A stretch of 64,000 nt of DNA from Flavobacteriales bacterium (lineage in GTDB: Bacteria; Bacteroidota; Bacteroidia; CAIKAF01): positions 1-64,000 of the forward strand of contig JANWWP010000046.1 in NCBI GenBank assembly GCA_025055575.1. Direction: 5' to 3'. The notes under the pieces are model-generated. The model searched no databases, had not been told where the DNA came from, and was given only the letters and a program-made list of their open reading frames with translations. Each line of letters begins with the position of its first letter. The first letter of the stretch is position 1. Positions 1 through 8,922 of the stretch are shown piece by piece. Made by a program: the position numbers and the translations under genes.

Positions 1-459
1 CACCCGGGCATTATGACTCTTCTTTTTCTTGAACTCTGTAGCCACTTCCTCGAAATTGTTTTTGGACACTTGAGGTGCCTTTTCCTTTAAGGCTTGCCCT
101 ATACTTTCAAGGTGGCTGTTCAGGTTGGATGAATAGGTCTCAAGGGCAGGCTTCAGAGTTTCGTAATTGGTTTGCAATATAATTCCGTCCTCTTCGGCTT
201 CTTCTGGTGCATTGTTCTGGTCTGATTTGACGTTCTTTGCCTGAATTAAAAAATCATTTTCCAGAGCTTCTATTGCGTTTAGTTCATTCTGAACTCTATG
301 GAGTGTTTGACTTTTATGGATTTGTAAAGTTTTGAAGTAATTAAAGACAAAACTCAATATGGCCAAAAGGATGGCCATTCCCAGAAAAAGAAAAATACGC
401 CGTTTTAGAGTAGAATAATCCAGATCAAAATCTGGAAATTGCTTGTTTGTTAAGGACAT
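1..459 (-). CDS. Membrane-anchored coiled-coil protein, C-terminal part outside window
   Basis: The reading frame is open from an ATG at 459 down to the window edge (153 codons), so only the N-terminal part is seen. About 20 cytoplasmic residues are followed by one hydrophobic segment (roughly residues 22-43) and then a polar, Glu/Lys/Asn-rich stretch that looks helical or coiled-coil. This layout (short N tail, one membrane helix, extracytoplasmic helical sensor-like region) is common in sensor kinases and signalling proteins, but no catalytic domain lies within the window, so no function is assigned. A well-formed promoter lies 22 bases upstream, which supports both the start and the reality of the gene. 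Confidence 0.75.
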   Translation of the reverse strand, partial: MSLTNKQFPDFDLDYSTLKRRIFLFLGMAILLAILSFVFNYFKTLQIHKSQTLHRVQNELNAIEALENDFLIQAKNVKSDQNNAPEEAEEDGIILQTNYETLKPALETYSSNLNSHLESIGQALKEKAPQVSKNNFEEVATEFKKKKSHNARV

Positions 460-481
460 AATGGGCGATTTTATTTAGGTA

Positions 482-512
482 CAAAAATAGTAAAAAATTT
501 TTTCACACAAAA
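482..512 (-). promoter_or_regulatory. Bacteroidota-type promoter for the partial gene ending at the left edge
   Basis: On the minus strand a TTTTG (-33 element, 508-512) is followed 18 bases later by TATTTTTG (482-489), an exact match to TAnnTTTG. The predicted start of transcription is a few bases further on, leaving a short leader before the ATG at 459. Confidence 0.75.
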
Positions 513-521
513 TAGTTAAAA

Positions 522-548
522 AAAAAGGAGGCTTAGGGCCTCCTTTTT
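522..548 (-). terminator. Rho-independent terminator of the porP-gldKLMN operon
   Basis: A perfect 11-bp inverted repeat (522-532 and 538-548, GGAGGC core, 5-base loop) is flanked by A on one side and T on the other, with a long T run when read on the minus strand. It begins 21 bases after the gldN stop. Confidence 0.85.
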
Positions 549-568
549 AAAAAGATTAAAGAGCTGTA

Positions 569-1435
569 TTACTGTTCCCAGAGATCGTGCTCGAAGTTGC
601 GGATGGTTTCCTTGATTCTTTCTGACTCCAAGAGCGCGTCTAAGCCGTTCTTGACATATTGATCAATCCGGCGGTCATACACGTTATCTTCTTTGTAAAT
701 GTAACTTTGAAAAAGGCGCTTCATGAATACATCATCGTAGGTGATTTGGTGGGCCGTGTTGTTGAAACGCATGTACACTTCTTCGTTGGCAATGATTTTT
801 CTGAGATCCGGAAAGTAAATCCAAAACATATCTGAATAGCCGCGAAACTCTCTGGTATTGGGGTCCAGTTTGTCAAACACGGGGCAAATCCCGAGAATTC
901 TAACTTCCAGGACGGACCTTTGCCGGTCAAAAAACCAATCTTCCTTGATTTTGAGCTTTTTAACGCGGGAATACTCAAAAGGGTTCACAATGACGGTGTC
1001 ATATTCATCATAGGGCGGGTCGGGTCGGGTGAGCGTTTTTCGAATGGTGTCCACCCCAATCCTGGCCACTTCAGCCGTCGTCATTTGGAGCCGGAAATCA
1101 TCGTATTGAGGATCATAGGCTTTCAGGGTCTTATCCTCAAGAATGGATTTCATGACGATGTCCATGAAATTTCGTCGGCCATTGGTGGGCTCCTTCGGAT
1201 AATACATAAATTGGTTTTGCTTATCGCGGAGATCCACGACCCTCCAAATACGTCGGCTCCACATCACATCCGCCTCCCGAAGCGACGCGTAGGGCACCAC
1301 CCGGCGTGACTCTGTGTTCACTTTTTCATAGGGCAGGTCCCTTGGAATATCCACCTGGCTGCGTAGGGACAGCACAGCGGAGCCAGAAAGGAGGCCTATC
1401 GCTAAGAGTAGGACAAGGCGGATGCAGGCTTTCAT
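569..1435 (-). CDS. gldN: GldN/PorN, type IX secretion periplasmic ring component
   Basis: GldN associates with the lipoprotein GldK to form the periplasmic ring of the type IX secretion/gliding machine. The protein has a signal peptide (MKACIRL followed by a hydrophobic stretch) and a body of typical GldN length (288 residues) rich in Arg/Asp/Tyr, ending in an acidic helix. A longer frame reaches 1471 but would overlap gldM and put 12 polar residues before the signal peptide; the ATG at 1435 leaves a 13-base gap and is preferred. It is the last gene of porP-gldK-gldL-gldM-gldN, followed by a terminator. The identification rests on gene order and overall sequence character. Confidence 0.92.
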   Translation of the reverse strand: MKACIRLVLLLAIGLLSGSAVLSLRSQVDIPRDLPYEKVNTESRRVVPYASLREADVMWSRRIWRVVDLRDKQNQFMYYPKEPTNGRRNFMDIVMKSILEDKTLKAYDPQYDDFRLQMTTAEVARIGVDTIRKTLTRPDPPYDEYDTVIVNPFEYSRVKKLKIKEDWFFDRQRSVLEVRILGICPVFDKLDPNTREFRGYSDMFWIYFPDLRKIIANEEVYMRFNNTAHQITYDDVFMKRLFQSYIYKEDNVYDRRIDQYVKNGLDALLESERIKETIRNFEHDLWEQ

Positions 1436-1448
1436 AGTAATGAATTTT

Positions 1449-3068
1449 TTATTTAATTGTGAATGAGGCAAAGGCTGTTCTTTTTGTATTATCGGGCATC
1501 AGCACCGTAATATTGTCAATGTAGAGTTTTTTACCCTTGGGAATTTTTCGAATTTGATTCAAAACATCTTGGGGTATTACATTACCGGAGACCTGATAGT
1601 CGCGGATGGAACCTGTTCCAGGGTCAAAGGACACGGTGAAAGATTGAATTTTTGCAAAAACTTCGAAATCGAAGTCTTTCAGCATGGGAATGACGGCCCC
1701 GGAAGCCGATGCTTCAGCAGCTGTGAGCACTTCTCCAGATTCCTTACCGGCAAATTTGATGGTGGGGTCGGGGATACGCTTTATCCGGAATTTGGCAGTA
1801 CCCATTTGCTGCACGCGCTTTTCGTCCAACTTGGCCGATACGGATATTTTGGCTTCATTCCCGGGTCCGGGTTTTACGATGTATTTACCGTTGCCCACAG
1901 ATCTGAATTCGGAGCAGCCTTCGCAAGTGGCAGAGATAGCCGAGGGGGCTACGCCTGGAACTGAAATAGTTACAGGATTTTCCAAACCTCTGTAAAAGAC
2001 ATTCATTTTGTCCGGTGTCACGGTCATCATGGGTTTGGATACCTGATATTTGGTTTCAAAAGGTTCTTCGCGCGATAAACCAGTAGCCGGGTCCACAATT
2101 TTAATAACGCCTTTTACCGTTTTTTCGCCTTCTCCTGATGCGGTTTGTTTGAATATGCCTCTGCCGTCTTTATATTCCGTAATGCTGCCTCCGCTTTGGA
2201 GAACGATGTCCGGATTTTTGGTGGTGTTGTAGGCTGCCAGGAAAATTTCTGCCTCAAAAGGATTGCCTTCAAACACCACATTCGATTTTGGAATGATGGC
2301 GGCCTTCACAGCATCAAACTTGAACGAATTGGAAGCCACCTTTTCATACAAGTATCTTAACATTTGCCCTTCAGCATCGCGGATGTTGTTTTGCCATTTG
2401 GAAAGTTCGACTATTTGTTCGGCCAATGGAAAATGATAAAAATAATACATCTCCCATTCCACTTCGTGTTTTTCCCGGAAGTCGAATTGTTTTCCAGTGT
2501 TTAGGTTGAAGCGGAACCTGGCGGTGTCTTTCATGTCTTTAAGGAATTTTTCGCTGAGAAGCGTTTGGCGGTATTCTTCTAGTTTCTTTTTAAGTTCATT
2601 TGCTTTACCGTTTGTTCCGGGAGGTGTGGCGGTTCCAAAGAATTGAGCTGGGATTTCCACATTATCCTTGGCCCCTAATTCAAACAAATTAAATTTTCCC
2701 TGAAGCACGTCTTCTTTTGGAATTCCTTCGGCTTGTGAAACCAATTCGGCCTTCATATCTTCGATGTAGTTCACTAATTCAGTAGCCATTTTATTTACCT
2801 CGAGCGCCTTGTCGTACCAGGGTTTTATGGTTTTTTCATAATATTCCTTTTGTTCGGGCTTATCATAGAGAATTTTTAATTCTTCAAAATCATTGAGAGA
2901 CAAATTGTTTTTTCTTTCAATGTTGCCTCTCTGCACCACCATGCCTTCATTTACAACAATGAATGCGTCGAGCACTTCCTTGGAAACATTGAGCGCCAGC
3001 AGAGCTGTCAACACGAGATACATCATGTTGATCATTTTCTGCCGTGGGGATAGCTTTCCGCCTGCCAT
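1449..3068 (-). CDS. gldM: GldM/PorM, type IX secretion motor shaft
   Basis: GldM crosses the inner membrane once and extends through the periplasm, coupling the proton-driven GldL motor to the GldKN ring. The protein (539 residues) opens with MAGGKLSPRQKMINMMYLVL, a short basic cytoplasmic tail followed by one membrane helix at about residues 14-33, then a helical domain (about 35-220) and beta-rich domains to the C terminus, as in known GldM/PorM. It has the usual family length. It lies between gldL (58 bases upstream) and gldN. Confidence 0.96.
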   Translation of the reverse strand: MAGGKLSPRQKMINMMYLVLTALLALNVSKEVLDAFIVVNEGMVVQRGNIERKNNLSLNDFEELKILYDKPEQKEYYEKTIKPWYDKALEVNKMATELVNYIEDMKAELVSQAEGIPKEDVLQGKFNLFELGAKDNVEIPAQFFGTATPPGTNGKANELKKKLEEYRQTLLSEKFLKDMKDTARFRFNLNTGKQFDFREKHEVEWEMYYFYHFPLAEQIVELSKWQNNIRDAEGQMLRYLYEKVASNSFKFDAVKAAIIPKSNVVFEGNPFEAEIFLAAYNTTKNPDIVLQSGGSITEYKDGRGIFKQTASGEGEKTVKGVIKIVDPATGLSREEPFETKYQVSKPMMTVTPDKMNVFYRGLENPVTISVPGVAPSAISATCEGCSEFRSVGNGKYIVKPGPGNEAKISVSAKLDEKRVQQMGTAKFRIKRIPDPTIKFAGKESGEVLTAAEASASGAVIPMLKDFDFEVFAKIQSFTVSFDPGTGSIRDYQVSGNVIPQDVLNQIRKIPKGKKLYIDNITVLMPDNTKRTAFASFTIK

Positions 3069-3126
3069 TTTGCTTTTTTAATTTTAAGGACTTTTTATCT
3101 TATCAGATAAATTAAAAGATTCTGGT

Positions 3127-3933
3127 TTAAGCATTCACTGTTGTCGGACGAATGTTCATAGCGGCGAGCATGTTGCCGTAAACTGTATTGAGTGCGGACA
3201 GATTCTGACCCAGTTTGGCAATTTCTACTTTAAAGCGTTGGGTGTCTTCGACGGACTCGCTTAGGTTTGTAAGCAACTGGGCAATATTGGTATACACGCG
3301 GCTGGTGGCCTCCAGATATTCCTGCGACCCTTGAAGTTGCAATTCATATACGTTGTTCAAGGCAGAAAGATTTTTGGATACGCGCTGAAGCTCTTCTGCG
3401 AAGGACTGGCCGCTGGCTTGGCTTTCACTGAGTCCCATGAGAGACTGGGCGGCGCGCACGTAAGTTTCCGAGAGTTCTGAGACTTTTTCGCTGGCACGTG
3501 AGACGCTGTTCACGTAATTTTCAGTGGCCACCGATGCATCCGTGATGTCAGCGAGCTTGGCCGTATTTTCACTTAAGCGGTGGATACTGGAGCCCAAACT
3601 TTCAAAAAGTTCGGGACCAATTTTAGCTTCTTCCAGCAATTTATCAATTTCCTGGGTGAGGGAACCGCTGCTGCGCCCGCTTTTCTTACTATGATCTGCG
3701 GGCATTCCTGCCAATTCGGGGTAAACGAGGGTCCAGTCCAATTCTTCTGCCGGGGGATCGAAAGCGGAAATGGCAAATATGGCGGCCTCGGTGAGCAAGC
3801 CCACCGTAATCATGATGTTGGCAAAAGAAAGGTGTAGAATTTTAGCCCAGGCACCGATAATCACGACCGATGCACCCATACCGTAGATGAAGTTCATCAC
3901 GATTTTACCCTTCTTGGAATGCAGGAATTTCAT
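3127..3933 (-). CDS. gldL: GldL/PorL, type IX secretion proton-driven motor protein
   Basis: GldL is the inner-membrane stator-like protein that, with GldM, converts proton-motive force into motion for T9SS and gliding. Two hydrophobic helices occupy roughly residues 10-28 and 35-55, the second carrying a Glu (in LLTEAAIFA) that matches the conserved membrane-embedded Glu of the family. The remaining 200 residues are a soluble helical cytoplasmic domain. Length (268 residues) is slightly above the usual 215-260. It is encoded just before gldM. Confidence 0.95.
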   Translation of the reverse strand: MKFLHSKKGKIVMNFIYGMGASVVIIGAWAKILHLSFANIMITVGLLTEAAIFAISAFDPPAEELDWTLVYPELAGMPADHSKKSGRSSGSLTQEIDKLLEEAKIGPELFESLGSSIHRLSENTAKLADITDASVATENYVNSVSRASEKVSELSETYVRAAQSLMGLSESQASGQSFAEELQRVSKNLSALNNVYELQLQGSQEYLEATSRVYTNIAQLLTNLSESVEDTQRFKVEIAKLGQNLSALNTVYGNMLAAMNIRPTTVNA

Positions 3934-4059
3934 GGTTTCTTTTGATTTTTAGTGGTTTATTGGTTTTGTTAGAAGTTAGCGGGAGCGAAAATAAAGGCTG
4001 TATTTAAAATAATGCTTGCAAAAGAATGCGGGGAAGCCAGATTTTTAAACAAGCGGATA

Positions 4060-5379
4060 TTACTTGTAATCTTCTTTGGCCCTTCCCATAAAGGTCTGCA
4101 CACAACGGAACCCGATGTAGCTTTTGGAGGAATCCTGGTATTCGTAAGCTCTGGAACCGGTTTGAAGGTAAAAACTTATGTCTTTCCAGGATCCCCCTTT
4201 AATGACCTTACGGCGTACAGCCGGTGGGCCATCATCTTTAGCTTCAAAATACAATTCTGGGTTCAAGTCGTGGGTAAAACTGTAGGCTGACTCTTCAAAA
4301 GCATCGCGGGTCCACTCCGATACATTACCTGCCATGCAATACAATCCATATTCGTTGGGGTTGTATGAGTTGGCCGGAACGGTATGAAATCCGCCATCAT
4401 CAATATAGTTGCCCCTCAGAGGTTTAAAATTGCCCAGGAAGCAACCTTTGGAATTTCGGATGTAGTAGCCTCCCCAGGGATAAGCGCTTAAGTCCAGTCC
4501 TCCGCGGGCTGCATATTCCCATTCCGCTTCCGTGGGGAGACGAAAGTCATGCACTGGATAATCCCCTCGAAAAGCCAGAAAGCTGTTCATGAGATTGGTT
4601 CTCCAGATGCAGAAGGCGGTGGCTTGCTTCCAGTTGATACCTACGACCGGATAGTCGTCATAAGCCGGATGCCAAAAGTACATTTTGGTCAGAGGCTCAT
4701 TATAAGAGTACGTAAAGTCTGCAATCCAAACCAAGGTATCTGGATACACATTCACTAAATCCTTGCGAATAAATACAGAACGGTCCCTCAAGCCTTGAGG
4801 CCGGTTGTTGGCAGCGGCCTTAAGGTCGATCCAGTAATAATGGTAAATCAATTTGCGGGGGTCAATGACGCGCTGGCCGTAGAACCTTTCATTTTCCGGG
4901 TAATACATTTCTTCTAAGGCTTCGCGCTCTTCTTCGCCATCCCACTTGATTTTGGCACGCCAGTTCAGGTGGGGTGGGTCCAGAGGGTTGCCGTAATCGT
5001 CTTCTTCAAAGAAATATTTTTCGGCATCCACATTTTCTCCGAGAAGACGGCGGGCAATAGAGTCCCGAACCCATTCTACAAATTGACGGTATTCATTGTT
5101 GGTGATTTCGGTTTGATCCATATAAAATGCCTGAACCGAAACCGTTTTGGTCTGCGAAATGAAATCCATGGGGACATCCTGGTCGCTGGGCCCCATATTA
5201 AAACTTCCCATGCCAATGTACACCATGCCATAGGGATCGGGCTGATACCACCGGGGCCTGTTGGGAGCCCCTACAAGCTGACCGTTATAACCCGAATTGC
5301 AACTGGCCAAAAAACCGGCAGCTGCTCCCAGGCAGGCAAGGCTTTTAAGCCAATGGCGACGTGTGGGATTGCGCTTCAT
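4060..5379 (-). CDS. gldK: GldK/PorK, type IX secretion ring lipoprotein
   Basis: GldK is an outer-membrane lipoprotein of the formylglycine-generating-enzyme (FGE-sulfatase) fold that forms a periplasmic ring with GldN. From the ATG at 5379 the protein starts with a basic N terminus, a hydrophobic stretch and a lipobox LASC with the acylated Cys at residue 27; a longer frame to 5430 would place 17 extra residues before this signal and is rejected. FGE-fold signatures are visible (GSFNMG, MDQTEITNNEYRQF, RLPTEAEWEYAARGG, AGNVSEW, GGSWKD, IGFRCV). It is paralogous to gldJ at 60590 in this window. Confidence 0.95.
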   Translation of the reverse strand: MKRNPTRRHWLKSLACLGAAAGFLASCNSGYNGQLVGAPNRPRWYQPDPYGMVYIGMGSFNMGPSDQDVPMDFISQTKTVSVQAFYMDQTEITNNEYRQFVEWVRDSIARRLLGENVDAEKYFFEEDDYGNPLDPPHLNWRAKIKWDGEEEREALEEMYYPENERFYGQRVIDPRKLIYHYYWIDLKAAANNRPQGLRDRSVFIRKDLVNVYPDTLVWIADFTYSYNEPLTKMYFWHPAYDDYPVVGINWKQATAFCIWRTNLMNSFLAFRGDYPVHDFRLPTEAEWEYAARGGLDLSAYPWGGYYIRNSKGCFLGNFKPLRGNYIDDGGFHTVPANSYNPNEYGLYCMAGNVSEWTRDAFEESAYSFTHDLNPELYFEAKDDGPPAVRRKVIKGGSWKDISFYLQTGSRAYEYQDSSKSYIGFRCVQTFMGRAKEDYK

Positions 5380-5494
5380 TGTTTTTGAAAGATAACGACC
5401 AGTGTAAATAGTTATTACAGATGCTTTCAATTTTTTGCGTTTGGCTCCTATTAATACGCAAAGTTAATAAAATGGTTAATATCTTGTTGAAAAA

Positions 5495-6451
5495 TTAATC
5501 GCGCAGCATATCCAAATCTCGCACCCGGAAGCCTCCCCCGCTGCGGGGTTCCGCATTGATGATGAAGCAATAGCGCAACATCAATTCATGTGTGCCAGAG
5601 CTAAAACGAATGATACGGCTTGTGGTGAGATCATATGAATAACCAGCGCCCAGGCTCCATTTGGGTTTTTGCAAAAAAGTGGCACCCAGATTGAGGGCCA
5701 CTGCATCCTGGAAGCGATAATTCAACCCGCCCCAATAGCGCTGTTTAAAGATTACATTACAATTGACATCGAAGGAAAGCACTTTTAAGTCTGATTTGAT
5801 TGCCAAATTGGGTGAAACGTCCCAGTTGGGATTACCTCCAATGCCCCGGAAGGTGTACCCTCCAATGAGCCACAGGTGCCGGGCCATTTTTTGATTGAGA
5901 TCACGCAACTTCATGCCCGGGATATGGGTCATGGAAAGGCCGGCGTACCAGTTGGCGGCTTGAAACATGGCTCCCAAGCCGGCGTCAAAAGCAATGGATG
6001 AAGCTTTGTTGGGAATATTCGGGTCGTTCGGATCGGCATACACCCAATCCGGATTCAGCGATTGATTTAAGAAACCCAAATCCAAGCCCAGGCTGAGGCG
6101 TCCCAGTTCGCCTATAGGAATTCGATAAGCGCCAGCCAAACGAAGCCCTGTGTTGTTGAAAAATCCGATAGATTCATTAAACACAGTGAGACCAACGCCC
6201 ACATCCATGTTGATGAAGTTTTTCAGCGAGGCATCCCCAGTGAATTGGGTTGTGCGCGGGGCGCCCTTGAATCCGGTCCACTGCAGCCGGTTGAAAAGGG
6301 TGGCACAAATATTGTCATGAATGCCCACCGAAGCCGGATTGAGCATCGGTTTGTTGAAAAAAAACTGGGTGAACTGCGGGTCTTGTTGGGCTTGGGACGA
6401 ACTCACAGCGGCTAAGGCTGCAAAGAGGGTAAATAGCTTCCGCATAGGCAT
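5495..6451 (-). CDS. porP: PorP/SprF family type IX secretion outer-membrane protein
   Basis: PorP/SprF proteins are outer-membrane beta-barrels; PorP links the T9SS machine to the outer membrane and SprF-like members support particular cargo. The mature N terminus QQDPQFTQFFFNKPMLNPAS is the family signature, preceded by a signal peptide, and the C terminus ends in a beta-barrel-like strand. The start at 6451 (318 residues; 6445 is equally possible) is chosen because the promoter at 6494-6525 would start transcription downstream of the longest in-frame start at 6496. As first gene before gldKLMN it matches the porPKLMN order of Porphyromonas. Confidence 0.9.
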   Translation of the reverse strand: MPMRKLFTLFAALAAVSSSQAQQDPQFTQFFFNKPMLNPASVGIHDNICATLFNRLQWTGFKGAPRTTQFTGDASLKNFINMDVGVGLTVFNESIGFFNNTGLRLAGAYRIPIGELGRLSLGLDLGFLNQSLNPDWVYADPNDPNIPNKASSIAFDAGLGAMFQAANWYAGLSMTHIPGMKLRDLNQKMARHLWLIGGYTFRGIGGNPNWDVSPNLAIKSDLKVLSFDVNCNVIFKQRYWGGLNYRFQDAVALNLGATFLQKPKWSLGAGYSYDLTTSRIIRFSSGTHELMLRYCFIINAEPRSGGGFRVRDLDMLRD

Positions 6452-6493
6452 TATGAAAAGTGACGAAAGTATTCCAAATAAAAAATCGAAGTT

Positions 6494-6525
6494 CAAAGGT
6501 AATATGAAAATTCGTATTCGTCAAA
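6494..6525 (-). promoter_or_regulatory. Promoter of the porP-gldKLMN operon
   Basis: Minus-strand TTTG (6522-6525), 20-base spacer, then TACCTTTG (6494-6501): an exact Bacteroidota -33/-7 pair. It excludes the longest porP start and predicts a leader of about 35-45 bases. Confidence 0.82.
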
Positions 6526-6549
6526 AATTTTGAATGCAAGGCCCCGGTT

Positions 6550-7752
6550 CTAAGTGTTTTCTGTACTAAAGCTTCCTAAATCAAAACGCTGAAGCGCTTT
6601 CCACCAGCGCTCCGGCCATTCTCCCCGGCTGGCTGTTTGGTAGTCGGTGTAGCTGCATGGGATTAAACGAGGAAATCCGGGATAGGGAGAAGCTTCCCCA
6701 AAACCAGGAATTTCCATCCACCATCGTCCAGATAGGTTGTGCCTGTAAAAGCACACCTGCCTCTCCTGAAAGCCAGAAAGCGGCACAAAAAATTGCGTGA
6801 ACTCCGGGTTGTCTTCGGAGGGTTGCTCTGGTATCCGTGCGCTCAGACCCTCTATAAGGTGCCATAACATTTGGGCCATCATTTGAGCTGACACATCCGC
6901 TCCTGAAAACCCCGGCGCCAGACGCGTATTATGAAATCCGGCCCAACGCAATTCCGGCGCAAAGCCGGCATACCGCGTCAGCCTGCAGGCCTCCACGCCG
7001 TTAAATCCGTTGGGCCGGCGGCCGAGTATTTCGGGAATATAGGCAGCTTCCAGGGCAGTGAAATCGAAGCTGAGAAAATTAGAAAGCCGCAACAAGGGTT
7101 CGGCTTCTTCAGGCACTTTTCTGAACTCAGAAAGCCGCAACACATCAAATAAAAATTTGTCTAATTGACGTCCTATGGTGGGGGCATTCAGAAAATTCTG
7201 AATACCAATAAAGCTTAAAAACCCCAAATAAGGGTTCAAATGCTGTAGCAAATTATCTATGAAATCCGGAATACAAGATGGATCTTCGGAGAAGCCGCTT
7301 ACATCAAAACAAGCGTCCACCAAGCATACATGGAGCGCCGCATGGCGCCGAGCAAGCGCCTGGGCTGCTGAAATTCCAATGTGCTGATCGCCCCCCACAC
7401 ATACTACCAAGCGGCTCAGCCCCAACAATTCCGTCCATAAGTCCACCTGGTCTTCGTCCGGCCGCGCATTCCAATCGGGGCGCAGGTTGCCCAGATCGGC
7501 CATTTTGAGCCGGACATCCGCCAGCAGATAGTAATTGTACAAATGCTCTCGGACCAGAGAAGTGAAAGGAATTTCTGAATTTTCCTGAGAATCGGAGATG
7601 AATACCAAGGCTAAATCCAGGGGCTCGCCCAGAAGGGCTTCCATACCGATGCTCAGGGTATGCTGACGTATGAGCGTGCCCAGGCGCTCGGCATGAAAGG
7701 AGCCCGCGGCAAGACGTTCGTGAACAGGATCAAAAGCCGACAGTATTTTCAT
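6550..7752 (-). CDS. Ureohydrolase (arginase/formimidoylglutamase)-fold protein with degenerate metal site
   Basis: The fold is that of the arginase/agmatinase/formimidoylglutamase family: GGDQHIG, VDACFDV and LSFDFTAL occupy the places of the metal-binding GGDHS, DAHxD and SxDxDxxDP motifs, and the C-terminal part (ARYAGF-type segment, QMMAQMLWHLIEG) fits the Bacteroidota version of the family. Several manganese ligands appear changed (His to Gln or Cys, the second Asp of the third motif to Thr), so ordinary ureohydrolase chemistry is doubtful. My recollection is that a similar gene lies next to gldK in Flavobacteria, so the position upstream of the T9SS operon may be conserved. The start at 7752 is an ATG followed by KILSAFDP. 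Function unknown. Confidence 0.8.
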   Translation of the reverse strand: MKILSAFDPVHERLAAGSFHAERLGTLIRQHTLSIGMEALLGEPLDLALVFISDSQENSEIPFTSLVREHLYNYYLLADVRLKMADLGNLRPDWNARPDEDQVDLWTELLGLSRLVVCVGGDQHIGISAAQALARRHAALHVCLVDACFDVSGFSEDPSCIPDFIDNLLQHLNPYLGFLSFIGIQNFLNAPTIGRQLDKFLFDVLRLSEFRKVPEEAEPLLRLSNFLSFDFTALEAAYIPEILGRRPNGFNGVEACRLTRYAGFAPELRWAGFHNTRLAPGFSGADVSAQMMAQMLWHLIEGLSARIPEQPSEDNPEFTQFFVPLSGFQERQVCFYRHNLSGRWWMEIPGFGEASPYPGFPRLIPCSYTDYQTASRGEWPERWWKALQRFDLGSFSTENT

Positions 7753-7785
7753 AAGACCATTTGGTCACAAAAGAATACAAGCTCC

Positions 7786-8874
7786 CTATATCTTAGACCC
7801 AAACCAGAAGTTCAGCCCCAGCGTCCCCAGGCCAAAGAGGAGATTGGGCAACCACACGGCCCACTCGGGCGGGATGTACCCGCTGTAAGCGTAGGTTACA
7901 AAAATCCGGTCAAAAAAAATGTAGGCAAAGGCCACGGCCAACCCGATACCCACGTGGAGGCCTGTGCCCCCCCGCACCCTTCGGGCTGAAATGGGCACAG
8001 CCAGAAGTGTGAATATCAGTGTGCTGAGAGCTGTGGCAGTACGTTTGTGCATTTCCACCTCATAGTACAGGACAGCCGGGGTACCGCTCAAACGTTCCTG
8101 CCTGATAAATTCGGCCAGGGTTGGAGATGCCATGGTTTCCACGTCCTTGTTGCGCAGCTCAAATAATTCCGGGGTGAAAGGAAACACCGTGTCCAAGCGG
8201 GCGCCGCTCCTTAATTTTTCACCCTGGTCCGTGAAAACCCGCTGCATGTAATCATGCAATGACCAATGGCGCTGCAAGGTATCGTAGGTGATGTTCACCG
8301 CCAGCCATTTTTCTTTTAAAATGGTATCCGAAAACTTTTCCAATGAAAATTTATGACCAAAAAAATTGGGTGGGCTATACCAGTCCATAAAAACGAAAAC
8401 CCCAGGGGCCACCTGCCGATGGATGCTGCGGGCATCCAGATTACTCCCCCCAAAATATTTTTTTTCAAAAAGCACCCGCCGGGCATTGGCCTGGGGAATC
8501 AGATAATGCGATAAATAGAGAAGCAGCAAAGCAATACCCCCTGCCGTAAGCAAAAAAGGTCTCAGAAAACGGCTGTAAGGAATTCCGGAAGAGAATACCG
8601 CTATCAGTTCGCTCCGCATGGCCAGGCGCGAATTGAAAAAGACGACACTGATGAAGACAAACAAAGGGGCATAAAGCCCGGCGAAATAAGGTATGAAGTT
8701 TAAGTAATAATTAAGAACAACCTCTCTGGTAGAAGGCGATATTTCCTGTCCTCCATAAAATTCATCCACTTTTTCCGCAAAATCAAAAATCACCACCAAG
8801 GCCAGCAAAAGAGCCAGGGCCAATAGAAAAGTCTTAAGAAAAGTGGCTGTTATGTATCGGTCCAGGACTTTCAA
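7786..8874 (-). CDS. LptF/LptG family permease of the lipopolysaccharide transporter
   Basis: LptF and LptG are the membrane subunits of the LptB2FG ABC transporter that extracts LPS from the inner membrane. The 362-residue protein has the family plan: three N-terminal membrane helices (about residues 10-32, 55-78, 100-120), a periplasmic beta-jellyroll of about 150 residues, and three C-terminal helices (about 275-355). Sequence alone does not decide between LptF and LptG. The start is TTG at 8874; no in-frame ATG lies near, and KVLDRYITATFL is the expected N-terminal amphipathic segment. It diverges from the pabB-like gene across 48 bases. Confidence 0.9.
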   Translation of the reverse strand: MKVLDRYITATFLKTFLLALALLLALVVIFDFAEKVDEFYGGQEISPSTREVVLNYYLNFIPYFAGLYAPLFVFISVVFFNSRLAMRSELIAVFSSGIPYSRFLRPFLLTAGGIALLLLYLSHYLIPQANARRVLFEKKYFGGSNLDARSIHRQVAPGVFVFMDWYSPPNFFGHKFSLEKFSDTILKEKWLAVNITYDTLQRHWSLHDYMQRVFTDQGEKLRSGARLDTVFPFTPELFELRNKDVETMASPTLAEFIRQERLSGTPAVLYYEVEMHKRTATALSTLIFTLLAVPISARRVRGGTGLHVGIGLAVAFAYIFFDRIFVTYAYSGYIPPEWAVWLPNLLFGLGTLGLNFWFGSKI

Positions 8875-8922
8875 GAACCAAGAAAATTGGCCTCAAATTT
8901 CTGACTTTTGGCCCTCAGATGT

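Noticed and set aside
1436-1471. Upstream extension of gldN into gldM
   Set aside because: The extra 12 residues would precede a complete signal peptide, and the ATG at 1435 gives the normal architecture.
6452-6496. Upstream start of porP
   Set aside because: It lies at or before the transcription start predicted from the promoter at 6494-6525.
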